Positions 43,800-55,075 of a stretch of DNA of 64,000 nucleotides are shown piece by piece. Within the stretch, counting starts at the first letter, position 1, and the number at the start of each line of letters is the position of its first letter. The notes under the pieces were generated by a model. The model ran no database searches. It had not been told where the DNA came from and was given only the letters and a program-made list of their open reading frames with translations. Origin of the DNA: Alphaproteobacteria bacterium (GTDB lineage: Bacteria > Pseudomonadota > Alphaproteobacteria > Micropepsales > Micropepsaceae); NCBI GenBank assembly GCA_019247845.1, contig JAFBAL010000045.1, positions 27,460 through 91,459 of the forward strand, in the 5' to 3' direction. The translations under genes and the position numbers were made by a program.

Positions 43800-44843
43800 A
43801 TGGCCCTCGAACCTCTGATCGCCAACGCGCTCCCGATGCCGGTCCTGGTCGTGGATTCGGCACAGCAACTCATCTTCGTCAACCCGGCCGCGGAGCAGTT
43901 CTTCGGGACGGGGGCGGGGCTGCTCCTCAAGCACCGGCTCGACGACCTCGTCCCTTTCGGCTCTCCGCTCCTCGGATTGGTGGCACAGGCACGCGAGCGC
44001 GGCGCTTCGGTCGGCGAGCGCGACATGGATCTCGCCACGCCGCGCCAAGGCGAGCGCATCGCCGACGTGACCGCGACGCCGATCGGAGACGGCGCGGTGC
44101 TGATCGCCTTGCAGGAGAGGAGCCTGGCGCAGCGCATCGACCGCCAGCTCGTCCATCGCGGCGCGGTGCGCTCGATGCATGGCATGGCGGCAGTGCTTGC
44201 GCACGAGATCAAGAACCCGCTCGCCGGCATCCGCGGCGCGGCGCAGCTCATCGAGGACACCGTCGACGACAAGACGCTGACGCGCCTGATCTGCGACGAG
44301 ACCGACCGCATCCGCAACCTGATCGACCGCATGGAGTCGTTCGGCGCCGCGCGCGGCTTCGCACGCAAGCCGGTCAACATCCACGAGGTGCTGGACCGCG
44401 TGCGCCGCCTTGCGGAGGCCGGCTTCGCGCGCGACGTGAGCGTCCGCGAAAATTTCGATCCGTCGCTGCCCGAGGTCGCCGGCGATTTCGACCGGCTGGT
44501 GCAGGTGTTCCTGAACCTGGTGCGCAACGCGGCCGATGCGTCGCCGCAGAGCGGCGGCGAGATCGTGCTGACCACCGGCTATCGGCCCGGCGTGCGCTTC
44601 GGCGCGGCCGTCGCGGGCGAGCGGATCAGCCTGCCCATCGAGGTGACGGTGCGCGACAACGGCGCGGGCGTAGCGCCCGAGCTGCTGCCGCACATCTTCG
44701 ATCCCTTCGTCACGACCAAGCCGCACGGCACGGGGCTCGGCTTGGCGCTGGTCGCCAAGATCGTCGGCGACCATGGCGGAATCGTCGAATGCGACAGCGT
44801 CCCCGCGAAAACCGTCTTCCGCATACTTCTGCCGAAAGCCTGA
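43800..44843 (+). CDS. ntrB: two-component sensor kinase NtrB
   Basis: PAS region; [22 protein letters not shown]-box; G1/G2 boxes. Confidence 0.93.
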   Translation: MALEPLIANALPMPVLVVDSAQQLIFVNPAAEQFFGTGAGLLLKHRLDDLVPFGSPLLGLVAQARERGASVGERDMDLATPRQGERIADVTATPIGDGAVLIALQERSLAQRIDRQLVHRGAVRSMHGMAAVLAHEIKNPLAGIRGAAQLIEDTVDDKTLTRLICDETDRIRNLIDRMESFGAARGFARKPVNIHEVLDRVRRLAEAGFARDVSVRENFDPSLPEVAGDFDRLVQVFLNLVRNAADASPQSGGEIVLTTGYRPGVRFGAAVAGERISLPIEVTVRDNGAGVAPELLPHIFDPFVTTKPHGTGLGLALVAKIVGDHGGIVECDSVPAKTVFRILLPKA

Positions 44844-44880
44844 ACGATGCAGCCGTTCTCCTTCCTTCTGCCGAAAGCCT
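44826..44880. repeat. Direct repeat CTTCTGCCGAAAGCCT at ntrB 3' end and in ntrB-ntrC spacer
   Basis: Copies 44826-44841 and 44865-44880, 39-bp period. Confidence 0.85.
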
Positions 44881-44887
44881 AGACAGC

Positions 44888-46324
<1,437 letters not shown>

Positions 46325-46417
46325 GCCAGTCCGGCAGATAGCCATCCGCGGCGAGCGCAAGCGGGCGCCACTGGTTCGGCCGCGCCCTTTTGCTATTGTG
46401 GTTCGACGGAGGGGATC

Positions 46418-46873
46418 ATGCGCTACATCGCATTCGCGTTGCTTCTGGGCCTGAGCGTCGGCGCGGCCGCGGCCTCGGACGAGCATTGGATCGTCATCAA
46501 GTCGGTCGACGGCGCTTACGGCTACGACCAGGGCTCGGTGGTGGACAAGGGCGAGGGCCATTTCACGTTCTCGAGCGGCCTCTACACGCCCAAGCCCGTA
46601 ACGGCCGCGGGGGTCACCTACAGCTACATGCTCACCGACTCCGAGCTGAGCTGCAGCGATGGGGCCTACACCACGAGCGCGTTCTACCTGTTCGACGACA
46701 ACGCCAAGATGCTCGACATGAAGGAAGGCAACGGCCATTGGGACAGCACCGGGAACAACGGCGTCCTGGACATCCTGGCCGGCATGATCTGCTCGCACGA
46801 GCCCGTCAAGGGCGCCGTCGAGGCCGGCGACATGGAGCAGGCGATGAAGACGATGCGGGGCTATTTCAAGTAG
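46418..46873 (+). CDS. hypothetical secreted protein
   Basis: Signal peptide MRYIAFALLLGLSVGAAAA. Confidence 0.65.
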   Translation: MRYIAFALLLGLSVGAAAASDEHWIVIKSVDGAYGYDQGSVVDKGEGHFTFSSGLYTPKPVTAAGVTYSYMLTDSELSCSDGAYTTSAFYLFDDNAKMLDMKEGNGHWDSTGNNGVLDILAGMICSHEPVKGAVEAGDMEQAMKTMRGYFK

Positions 46874-47330
46874 TCACGATCGGCGTCAGAAGCTCCTTCA
46901 GGTCCTCGACGCCGGTGTCGGGATAGCCCGGCAGGGCCCGCCACTCCGGCATCGACGGATCGATGGGCTCCATCTGCGCCCAATGCGTGAGGTTGTAGGT
47001 GGACGATCCGGCGGTCATCTGCATCACGAACATGTCCCGGGCGAAGGTCCCGTCGCCGATCGTGATGGCAGCGTCGTCGTCGTGGAGCGGCGAGAAGCTG
47101 AGCTTCACCAGGCCGCTCGGCGCAATGGAGCCGACGATCATCGTGTAGGACCAGCCGTCTCCCGTGTTGGTCGCGCTGATGCCGGTGACGTAGCCGTTCT
47201 CGCAAGTTTGGAAACGCCATACCGTCTGGTCGACGACGGTGGAGACATGAGGCATGGGATCGGTCCCGGCCTCGACCGCGGGCAGGAACTGGGTGGGGAC
47301 GTACCAGTAGGTACCGGTCAGGTTGTTCAT
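46866..47330 (-). CDS. hypothetical protein
   Basis: Open frame MNNLTGTYWYVPTQFLPAVEAGTDPMPH...; convergent with previous gene. Confidence 0.6.
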   Translation of the reverse strand: MNNLTGTYWYVPTQFLPAVEAGTDPMPHVSTVVDQTVWRFQTCENGYVTGISATNTGDGWSYTMIVGSIAPSGLVKLSFSPLHDDDAAITIGDGTFARDMFVMQMTAGSSTYNLTHWAQMEPIDPSMPEWRALPGYPDTGVEDLKELLTPIVTT

Positions 47331-47386
47331 TGGGGAGATTCCATCTTACATCGCCGCGATCCTAATTGTTGACCGCCCCCTTAACC

Positions 47387-47422
47387 CTGTTGCAAATTCG
47401 CACCGCAGCAAACTTGCAACAG
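47387..47422. promoter_or_regulatory. Inverted repeat CTGTTGCAA-N18-TTGCAACAG upstream of ntrY
   Basis: Perfect 9-bp arms 47387-47395 and 47414-47422. Confidence 0.5.
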
Positions 47423-47516
47423 TCTGTGGCACGGGTACACTGCCGCCCGATTATCGAAGGCGGCTAGGCGCTTAGCGCCTTCCCCAAAATCGGATCGCAC
47501 AACGCAGTCGGAAGCA

Positions 47517-49763
47517 ATGGCGGCACTTGAGACAAAGGCGCCCGGTTGGATCGGAGCGGTGCGGGCGGCAGGGCCGTCGCGGCTGCTCCTTGCCGTCGGC
47601 CTTTTGGCGGCCCTGTCCGGCGGCCTCATCTACGCGACGCTGAAGGGCCTCATTCCGATCACCCCCACCATGAGCTGGCTGGCCGTGGTGCTGGCAGCGC
47701 TGGTGGCCGGCATCGCATGGCCGCTGGTGCGGCTGTGGCGCGAACGGCGCTCGGGCCGGGCCGGCGCGCGCCTGCACGTGCGCCTGGTCGCGATGTTCAG
47801 CGTCATGGCGGCAGTGCCGGCGGTCTTCATCGCCATCTTCGCGGTCGCGATCCTGAACCTGGGAATGGAGTCGTGGTTCTCGGCCCGCGTGAAATCGGCG
47901 ATCGGCAACGCGGTGGGCGTCGCGCACCAATATGCGCTCGAGACCACGCGCGGCATCGTCATAGACGCCGGCGAGATGGCCGACGGCATCCAGCACGACC
48001 GCTCGCTCTTCGACGAGCAGAACCACGTCAAGGTCGCCTTGATGGTCGAGAAGCTCGCCATCATGACCAACGACCGCGGGCTGATCGCCTCGTTCATCGT
48101 GGATTCCCACGGCAACGAGCTCGCCGCCAGCACCAAGCTCAAATATTCCGCCGCGCTCAAGCCGGCGGCGGCAGATTTCGGCGACGCGCGCGCGGGACGC
48201 ATCGTCGTCGACGTCGATGCCCAGGACGGCATGGTGCATGCGCTGGTGCATCTGCCGTGGCTGAACGACGCCTATCTGCTGGTCGTGCGCGCGGTCGATC
48301 CCAAGGTGTTCGGCTACTACCGCAAATCGCGCAGCGCCGTCGACGAATACACCAAGCTCGAGGAGAACCGTTCCGAAATCCAGGGCAATTTCGCGGTCCT
48401 CTACGGCGTCGTCTTCCTGGTCATCCTGACCGCCGCGATCTGGATGGGCTTGTGGCTGGCCAACGGGCTGGTCAGGCCGGTGTCGAACCTGATCCGCGCG
48501 GCGGAGCGCGTCTCCGAAGGCGACCTGAAAGCGCAGGTGACGGTCGAGCGCGACGACGACGAGATCGGCACGCTGGGCGTCGCCTTCAACCGCATGACGT
48601 CGCAGTTGAGCACGCAGCGCGCGGCGCTGATCGACGCCAACCTGCAGATCGACGAGCGCCGCCGCTTCACCGAGACGGTGCTCGCCGGCGTCAGCGCGGG
48701 CGTCATCGGCCTGGACGGCGACGGGCAGATCACCATCGTCAACCGCGCCGCGGCGCGCCTGCTCAACGCCACGCATGAGGAGATCGAGGGCCGTCACTAT
48801 TCCGAGGCCGTGCCCGAGCTGGCCGCCCTGATCCGCAAGACGATCTCCGAGCCCGTCGGCCGCGCCAGCGGCGAGGTCTCGATCAAGCGCACCGGCACGC
48901 CGCGGACCCTGAGCGTCCAGGTAACGAGCGAGCACGGGGCGCAGGCATCCGGCTATGTCGTGACCTTCGACGACATCACCGATCTGATGTCGGCGCAGCG
49001 CACGGCCGCCTGGGCCGACGTCGCGCGCCGCATCGCGCACGAGATCAAGAACCCGCTCACCCCGATCCAGCTCTCGGCCGAGCGGCTGAAGCGAAAATAC
49101 GGGAAAGAGGTCACCTCCGACCCGGAAGTGTTCAGCCAGTGCACCGACACGATCATCCGCCAGGTCGGCGACATCGGCCGCATGGTCGACGAGTTCTCGT
49201 CCTTCGCGCGCATGCCGCAGCCGGTGATGCGCCGCGAGAACGCGCAGGAATTGCTCCAGCAGGCGGTGTTCCTGCAGCGCGAGGGCAATCCGTCGATCGC
49301 CTACGAGACCAAGGCGCCGAAGGAGGCCGTGTATTTCGAGGTCGACGGGCGGCTCGTCTCTCAGGCGTTGACCAACGTCATCAAGAACGCGGGCGAGGGC
49401 ATCGCTTCGCGCATCGAGAAGGGCGACGACACGCCGGGACGCATCGTCGTGTCGCTCACCTGTGCGGACGACAAGGTCGTCTTTGCGGTCCGCGACAACG
49501 GCATAGGCCTGCCGCCGGAGCACCGTCACCGGCTGACCGAGCCCTATGTCACCACGCGTGCGAAGGGCACGGGGCTCGGCCTCGCGATCGTGCGCAAGAT
49601 CATGGAAGACCACGGCGGAGACATAGTTCTGCGTGATGCCGAAATGGGGGGCGACGAAGCGCGCGGCGCGGAGGTCCTGCTGACCTTCCCGCTGCGCCAG
49701 AAGATCGCCAAAGAGAAAGGGTTGATGGATGAGCAAGGCCGGCTTGCCGCAAACGACGTCTGA
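47517..49763 (+). CDS. ntrY: NtrY-like PAS/HAMP sensor histidine kinase
   Basis: N-terminal TMs, [34 protein letters not shown]-box. Confidence 0.94.
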   Translation: MAALETKAPGWIGAVRAAGPSRLLLAVGLLAALSGGLIYATLKGLIPITPTMSWLAVVLAALVAGIAWPLVRLWRERRSGRAGARLHVRLVAMFSVMAAVPAVFIAIFAVAILNLGMESWFSARVKSAIGNAVGVAHQYALETTRGIVIDAGEMADGIQHDRSLFDEQNHVKVALMVEKLAIMTNDRGLIASFIVDSHGNELAASTKLKYSAALKPAAADFGDARAGRIVVDVDAQDGMVHALVHLPWLNDAYLLVVRAVDPKVFGYYRKSRSAVDEYTKLEENRSEIQGNFAVLYGVVFLVILTAAIWMGLWLANGLVRPVSNLIRAAERVSEGDLKAQVTVERDDDEIGTLGVAFNRMTSQLSTQRAALIDANLQIDERRRFTETVLAGVSAGVIGLDGDGQITIVNRAAARLLNATHEEIEGRHYSEAVPELAALIRKTISEPVGRASGEVSIKRTGTPRTLSVQVTSEHGAQASGYVVTFDDITDLMSAQRTAAWADVARRIAHEIKNPLTPIQLSAERLKRKYGKEVTSDPEVFSQCTDTIIRQVGDIGRMVDEFSSFARMPQPVMRRENAQELLQQAVFLQREGNPSIAYETKAPKEAVYFEVDGRLVSQALTNVIKNAGEGIASRIEKGDDTPGRIVVSLTCADDKVVFAVRDNGIGLPPEHRHRLTEPYVTTRAKGTGLGLAIVRKIMEDHGGDIVLRDAEMGGDEARGAEVLLTFPLRQKIAKEKGLMDEQGRLAANDV

Positions 49764-51144
49764 GATCCTGATCGTCGACGACGAAGAGGACATCCGCGAC
49801 CTGATCGCGGGCATCCTCAAGGACGAGGGCTACGAGACCCGCGTCGCGGGAGACGGCGATGCGGCCATCGCCGCGGTGCGCACGCGCAAGCCGCAGCTCG
49901 TCATCCTCGACATCTGGCTGCAGGGCTCCAAGCTCGACGGCATCCAGGTGCTCGAAGCACTCAAGCGCGACTACGCCGATCTGCCCGTCGTGATGATCAG
50001 CGGCCACGGCACCATCGAGACCGCGGTGTCCTCGATCAAGAAGGGCGCCTACGACTTCATCGAGAAGCCGTTCAAGGCCGACCGGCTGATCCACGTCGCG
50101 GCGCGCGCTCTCGAAGCCGCGCGGCTGAAGCGCGAGGTCGCCGAGCTGCGCCTGCGCGCCGGCGACGACAGCGAGCTGGTCGGACAGTCGTCCGCGATCT
50201 CGCAACTGCGCCAGCTCGTCGAGAAGATCGCGCCGACCGGCAGCCGCGTGATGGTCACCGGCCCATCGGGCTCGGGCAAGGAGGTCGTGGCGCGGCTCAT
50301 CCATGCGCGCTCGCGCCGCGCCGGCAATGCGTTCGTCGCGATCAACTGCGCGACGATGGAGCCCAGCCGCATCGAGGCCGAGCTGTTCGGCGTCGAGGGC
50401 GGCGACGGGCCGCGCAAGATCGGCCTGTTCGAGCTCGCGCATAACGGCACGCTCTATCTCGACGAAGTCGCCGACATGCCGATGGAGACGCAGGGGAAGA
50501 TCCTTCGCGTGCTCGTCGACCAGACCTTCACGCGCATCGGCGGCACGCAGCGCGTCCAGGTCGACGCGCGCGTGATCTCGTCGACGACGGCGGACCTGCG
50601 CCTGGAGATCGGCGACGGCAAGTTCCGCGAGGACCTCTATCACCGCCTCAACGTCGTGCCGGTGCGTGTCCCGTCGCTGGCCGAGCGCCGCGACGACATC
50701 CCGCTGCTGGTCGCGCATTTCATGAAGCGCCTCTCGGCGGCGTCGGGCCTGCAGATGCGCGAGATCGGCGACGACGCGATGGCGGTGCTTCAGGCGCATA
50801 GCTGGCCCGGCAACATCCGCCAGCTCCGGAACATCGTCGAACGCCTCCTCATATTGGCGACCGACGACGCCCAACAGGCGATCAGTGCCGACCTGCTGCC
50901 CAGCGACCTCGGCGCCAGCGCCCCCTGGGGCGGCCAAGGCCGCGGCGACCTCGTCATCTCGATGCCGCTGCGCGAAGCGCGCGAGATCTTCGAACGCGAC
51001 TACCTCGTCGCCCAGATCAACCGCTTCGGCGGCAATATCTCGCGCACCGCGGCGTTCATCGGGATGGAGCGGTCGGCGCTACACCGCAAGCTGAAGAGCC
51101 TGGGCGTGGGCGGCAACGGCCGGGAGCAGCAGTTCAACGCGTGA
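49729..51144 (+). CDS. ntrX: NtrX response regulator (AAA+ without canonical GAFTGA)
   Basis: EILIVDDEEDIRDLIAGILKDEGYETR; AELFGVEGGDGPRKIGLFELAHNGTLYLDEVADMPMETQGKILRVLVDQTFTRIGG. Confidence 0.94.
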   Translation: MSKAGLPQTTSEILIVDDEEDIRDLIAGILKDEGYETRVAGDGDAAIAAVRTRKPQLVILDIWLQGSKLDGIQVLEALKRDYADLPVVMISGHGTIETAVSSIKKGAYDFIEKPFKADRLIHVAARALEAARLKREVAELRLRAGDDSELVGQSSAISQLRQLVEKIAPTGSRVMVTGPSGSGKEVVARLIHARSRRAGNAFVAINCATMEPSRIEAELFGVEGGDGPRKIGLFELAHNGTLYLDEVADMPMETQGKILRVLVDQTFTRIGGTQRVQVDARVISSTTADLRLEIGDGKFREDLYHRLNVVPVRVPSLAERRDDIPLLVAHFMKRLSAASGLQMREIGDDAMAVLQAHSWPGNIRQLRNIVERLLILATDDAQQAISADLLPSDLGASAPWGGQGRGDLVISMPLREAREIFERDYLVAQINRFGGNISRTAAFIGMERSALHRKLKSLGVGGNGREQQFNA

Positions 51145-51192
51145 GGTCGTGCTGCTCGAACTCCGCTCGAACAGGCCCCGCTGAACCGGGCC

Positions 51193-51456
51193 TTACCGCC
51201 GCCGCTTCTCCGGGTTCGCATAGTGGCGCGCCACGTCGTCGGGCGAGATGCGCTTGCCGGTGGCATGCTCGATGGTGGCCGCGACCTCGGCGTCGGTGCC
51301 GCCGCGGGCGCGCAGCTTCTCGATCTCGTCGCTGAGCATCCCGATCAACGCGGGCAGGGGAAAGGTCTCGTCGCCCAGGCCGAGCCGTTTGCGCAGTTCG
51401 CGTTGCGCGGCCAGGGCCTGTTCGGTCGTGAAGGTCGTATCGTCGTCGCCGGTCAT
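51193..51456 (-). CDS. small hypothetical protein
   Basis: MTGDDDTTFTTEQALAAQRELRKRLGLGDETFPLPALIGML...; ATG start. Confidence 0.55.
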   Translation of the reverse strand: MTGDDDTTFTTEQALAAQRELRKRLGLGDETFPLPALIGMLSDEIEKLRARGGTDAEVAATIEHATGKRISPDDVARHYANPEKRRR

Positions 51457-51524
51457 GCGCTGCTAACGCGCGAATGCGCGATTTGCTTCGGCTTGTCAGC
51501 GCTTGTTCATGTCATTGCGTCATG

Positions 51525-51545
51525 GTATATCCCAGTGGGATATAC
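51525..51545. promoter_or_regulatory. Perfect 21-bp palindrome GTATATCCCA-G-TGGGATATAC, putative vapBC operator
   Basis: 10-bp arms with 1-nt centre, 12 nt upstream of vapB ATG. Confidence 0.8.
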
Positions 51546-51556
51546 AAGGCTCGCCC

Positions 51557-51787
51557 ATGGTCTCGCGCTCGACTGTGTTCAAATCCAATCGCAGCCAAGC
51601 CGTTCGCTTGCCCAAAGACGTCGCCTTTCCCGAGAACGTCCACGAGGTCGAGATCATCAAAGTCGGCAACACGCGGGTCATCAGCCCGGTGGGCCACCGC
51701 TGGGACGCATTCTTCGACGGGCCGCGCTTCTCGGAGGATTTCATGACGGACCGCGAGCAGCCGCCCATGCAGAAGCGCAAGTATTGA
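51557..51787 (+). CDS. vapB: VapB-type antitoxin (AbrB-fold)
   Basis: TVFKSNRSQAVRLPKDVAFPENVHEVEIIKVGNTRVISP. Confidence 0.9.
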   Translation: MVSRSTVFKSNRSQAVRLPKDVAFPENVHEVEIIKVGNTRVISPVGHRWDAFFDGPRFSEDFMTDREQPPMQKRKY

Positions 51788-52185
51788 TGCTTCAGTACAT
51801 GCTCGACAGCGATACATGCATCTATATCGGCAAAGCGTCTCCTTCGAAGTTGGTGGAACGGTTCAACCGCGTCGGAAACCAGATCTGCATTTCGACGATC
51901 ACGTTGGCCGAGCTTTTTTACGGTGTCGAGAATTCCGGCCGGCGAGCCGGAAACCTGGAGACGCTGGATGGCCTCGTCGGCCGGCTGACCGTGCTGCCCT
52001 TTTCCGCCGACGCAGCGTCGCATTACGGGCAAATATGTGTTGAGCTTCAGAAAGCGGGTACGCCGATCGGGCCTTATGACATGCTGATCGGCGCGCATGC
52101 GCGCGCTGAAGGTCTCGTCCTAGTGACGAACAACGAACGCGAGTTTCGCCGCATCACCGGACTTCGTGTGGAAAACTGGATTTGA
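51787..52185 (+). CDS. vapC: VapC-type PIN-domain ribonuclease toxin
   Basis: MLDSDTCIYIGK, TLAELFYGVENS, PIGPYDMLIGAHARAEGLVLVTNNEREF; 1-nt overlap with vapB stop. Confidence 0.92.
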   Translation: MLQYMLDSDTCIYIGKASPSKLVERFNRVGNQICISTITLAELFYGVENSGRRAGNLETLDGLVGRLTVLPFSADAASHYGQICVELQKAGTPIGPYDMLIGAHARAEGLVLVTNNEREFRRITGLRVENWI

Positions 52186-53078
52186 CTTCTCACCACTGGC
52201 CCCACCGCGCGCCTTCGGGCCGCACAGCCTATGTCAACGGCCGCTTCGTGCCGCACGGGCACGCCGGCGTGCATATCGAAGACCGCGGGTTGCAGCTTGG
52301 CGACGCCGTGTATGAGGTGTTTCTCATCCGCTCCGGCTCGCTGTGCGATGAGCCGGGGCATCTCGATCGTCTCGAACGCTCGGTCGGCGAGATCGAGATG
52401 GCGATGCCGATGGGGCGGGCAGCGCTCAGGCTGGTGATGCGCGAGCTCGTCAGGCGCAATCGGGTGCGCGACGGGTTTCTTTATCTGCAGGTGACGCGTG
52501 GGGCGGTGAAACGCGATCACCCGTTTCCGTCGGCGCCGCCGCGGCCGACGCTCATCATGACGGCGCGGCCGTTCGATCTCGCGGGCGCGAACACGAGGGC
52601 GGCCGAAGGCATCGCGGTGGTGACGCGGCCCGACGCGCGCTGGGGGCGCTGCGACATCAAGACCACGCAGCTGCTCGCCAATGCGATGGCGAAGACTGAG
52701 GCGCGGCGCGCGGGCGGGTATGAGGCCTGGCTTGTCGACGAGGAGGGTTTCGTCACCGAAGGCGCCTCGACCACGGCCTGGATCGTCGACGCCGACGGCC
52801 GCGTGATCACGCGCGCGCTGTCGAACGCGATCCTGCCCGGTGTCACGCGGCGCGTGATCCTGGAGGCGGCGGCGGAAGCGCAGATCCCCGTCGTGGAGCG
52901 GGCGTTCACGCCCGACGAGGCGAAGCGGGCGCGCGAGGCGTTCATTTCGTCCGCGTCGGGGGCCGCGGTGCCGGTGGTGACGATCGACGGCGTGGCGGTG
53001 GGAGACGGCAAGCCGGGGCCGCTTACGCGGCGGATCGCGGAACTTCATGCCATGAAGAATGCCGGAGCCGATCCATGA
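52182..53078 (+). CDS. class IV aminotransferase (D-amino acid aminotransferase-like)
   Basis: YVNGRFVPHGHAGVHIEDRGLQLGDAVYEVFLI, RCDIKTTQLLANAMAK, FVTEGASTTAWIVD; TTG start overlapping vapC stop. Confidence 0.9.
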   Translation: MTSHHWPHRAPSGRTAYVNGRFVPHGHAGVHIEDRGLQLGDAVYEVFLIRSGSLCDEPGHLDRLERSVGEIEMAMPMGRAALRLVMRELVRRNRVRDGFLYLQVTRGAVKRDHPFPSAPPRPTLIMTARPFDLAGANTRAAEGIAVVTRPDARWGRCDIKTTQLLANAMAKTEARRAGGYEAWLVDEEGFVTEGASTTAWIVDADGRVITRALSNAILPGVTRRVILEAAAEAQIPVVERAFTPDEAKRAREAFISSASGAAVPVVTIDGVAVGDGKPGPLTRRIAELHAMKNAGADP

Positions 53079-53404
53079 AGCTCGCCCGCATCATCCTCTT
53101 CACCGCCCAGATGGAGGCGATGACGGCTTTCTACCGCGACGTTCTCGGCCTCAAGCAGGTGACAAACGAGAAAGGTTGGCGCGAGTTCGCGGCCGGCGCC
53201 AGTCGCGTCGCGCTCCACTCCGGCCCGCCGTCGCCCGGCCGCAAGGGGCCCAAGATCGTCTTCCATGCGAAGGACGTAGCGGCAACCCGCGCCAAGCTCG
53301 TGGCCCGCGGCGCCCGCCTGGGCAAAGTCCACCAGTTCGAGAGCCTCGCCATGTGTGACGGCAAAGACCCAGACGGCAACCCGATCCAGCTCTCCAACCG
53401 CTGA
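53075..53404 (+). CDS. VOC (glyoxalase/bleomycin resistance) family protein
   Basis: [24 protein letters not shown]...[20 protein letters not shown] overlap. Confidence 0.85.
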   Translation: MKLARIILFTAQMEAMTAFYRDVLGLKQVTNEKGWREFAAGASRVALHSGPPSPGRKGPKIVFHAKDVAATRAKLVARGARLGKVHQFESLAMCDGKDPDGNPIQLSNR

Positions 53405-53510
53405 GCACCCCTTCCGGGCGCTCCAGGGCTTTCGCTCCCGCAGCAAAGGGCCGTATGCTCCTGCGACTGCTTCGCGGGGCGCGGGGCCAAGAACCGAAGT
53501 GGGCAAACCC

Positions 53511-53759
53511 ATGAGCGAAAAACAACAAAACCTGCAGGACACCTTCCTCAATGCCGTCCGCAAGTCGAAGTCGTCGGTGACGATCTTCCTGGTGAACGGC
53601 GTCAAGCTTCAAGGGAACATCACTTGGTTCGACAATTTCTGCGTGCTGCTTCGGAGGGACGGGCAAGCCCAGCTCGTCTACAAGCACGCGATCTCGACCG
53701 TCATGCCGCTGGGTCCGATCCAGCTCATGGACGCCGAGACCGTGGCCGAGACGGTCTGA
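53511..53759 (+). CDS. hfq: RNA chaperone Hfq
   Basis: [60 protein letters not shown]. Confidence 0.97.
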   Translation: MSEKQQNLQDTFLNAVRKSKSSVTIFLVNGVKLQGNITWFDNFCVLLRRDGQAQLVYKHAISTVMPLGPIQLMDAETVAETV

Positions 53760-55075
53760 CCTCCAAGCCCACCGACACGCGCAAGCACACCGCCTTCGTG
53801 CTCCATGTGGAGCCCAAGGCGCGCAAATCCGCGCTCGACCGCGACGCCGAGGCGCGGCTGGAGGAGGCGATCGGGCTGACCGCCGCCATCGGTCTGACGG
53901 TCGTGGGCAGCCATATCGCGCCGCTGGCGCGTCCGGTGCCGGCGACGCTCATCGGCAGCGGCAAGGTCGAGGAGATCGCGGCCGAGGCGCGGATGCTCGA
54001 GCCCGAGGTCATCGTCGTCAATGCACAGCTTTCGCCGATCCAGCAGCGCAATCTCGAGAAGGAATGGAAGACCAAGGTCCTCGACCGCACCGCGCTGATC
54101 CTTGAGATCTTCGGCGCGCGGGCGCAGACCCGCGAGGGCCGGCTTCAGGTCGAGCTGGCGCACCTGACCTATCAGCGCTCGCGGCTGGTCCGGTCCTGGA
54201 CCCACCTGGAGCGCCAGCGCGGCGGCTTCGGCTTCCTGGGCGGCCCCGGCGAGACGCAGATCGAGACCGACCGCCGCCTGATCGGCGAGCGCATCGTCAA
54301 GATCAAGTCCGAGCTCGAGGGCGTGAAGCGCACCCGCGGACTGCAGCGCCGCGCCCGCAAGCGCGTGCCGTTCCCGGTCGTCGCGCTGGTGGGGTACACC
54401 AATGCCGGCAAGTCGACGCTTTTCAACCGGCTGACCCAGGCGGATGTCCTGGCCAAGGACCTGCTGTTCGCGACCCTCGACCCGACCATGCGGGGGCTGA
54501 AGCTGCCGGGTGGCACCAAGGCCATCCTCTCCGACACCGTCGGCTTCATCGCCGACCTGCCGCACGAGCTGGTCGCCGCCTTCCGCGCCACGCTGGAGGA
54601 GGTGCTGGAGGCCGACGTGATCGCCCATGTCCGCGATGCCAGCCATGACGAGACCGAGGCGCAGAAGGCCGACGTGCTCAAGGTGCTCGCCGAGCTCGAC
54701 ATCGAAGGCGCCGATATCGAAATCCTCAACAAAATCGATCTGTTGGACGAGGATATTCGCGCAGGACTTCAAGCGCGTGGCAGGGGGAGGGAAGGGGCTC
54801 CGGTCGCCGTCTCGGCGCTGAGCGGCGACGGCCTCGACCTTCTACTCGCCCGGTTCGAGGCGCTGTTGACGCGTGACAACATCGAGCTTCGCCTGAGGCT
54901 TAGTCCGGAAGACGGCGAGGGTCTGGCCTGGGCCTACCGCCACGGCAGGGTCCGCGAGCGCCGCGACGGCGACGACGGCGTCGAGCTTCTGCTCACAGCC
55001 AGTCCACAGGATGCCGAACGCTTTTCCGCCCGATTTGGGGATAAGCTGTTGGTATGTGGACAAGACGGGGAGTAA
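53756..55075 (+). CDS. hflX: GTPase HflX (start uncertain: CTG 53756, GTG 53798 or ATG 53624)
   Basis: [57 protein letters not shown]. Confidence 0.93.
   Translation: MTSKPTDTRKHTAFVLHVEPKARKSALDRDAEARLEEAIGLTAAIGLTVVGSHIAPLARPVPATLIGSGKVEEIAAEARMLEPEVIVVNAQLSPIQQRNLEKEWKTKVLDRTALILEIFGARAQTREGRLQVELAHLTYQRSRLVRSWTHLERQRGGFGFLGGPGETQIETDRRLIGERIVKIKSELEGVKRTRGLQRRARKRVPFPVVALVGYTNAGKSTLFNRLTQADVLAKDLLFATLDPTMRGLKLPGGTKAILSDTVGFIADLPHELVAAFRATLEEVLEADVIAHVRDASHDETEAQKADVLKVLAELDIEGADIEILNKIDLLDEDIRAGLQARGRGREGAPVAVSALSGDGLDLLLARFEALLTRDNIELRLRLSPEDGEGLAWAYRHGRVRERRDGDDGVELLLTASPQDAERFSARFGDKLLVCGQDGE

Noticed and set aside
42134-44575. 813-aa minus ORF suggesting one giant fusion protein
   Set aside because: Only the last ~155 codons (PgpA) are genuine; the rest is antisense to ntrB or out of frame with ispDF
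47427-47443. TGGCACGGGTACACTGC upstream of ntrY as a sigma-54 promoter
   Set aside because: The GG-to-GC distance is 2 nt longer than the strict -24/-12 spacing and the -12 element is not TTGC
47472-49820. 782-aa minus-strand ORF opposite ntrY
   Set aside because: Arg/Ala/Asp/Gly/His-rich shadow ORF typical of high-GC antisense frames; the plus strand encodes a clear NtrY kinase
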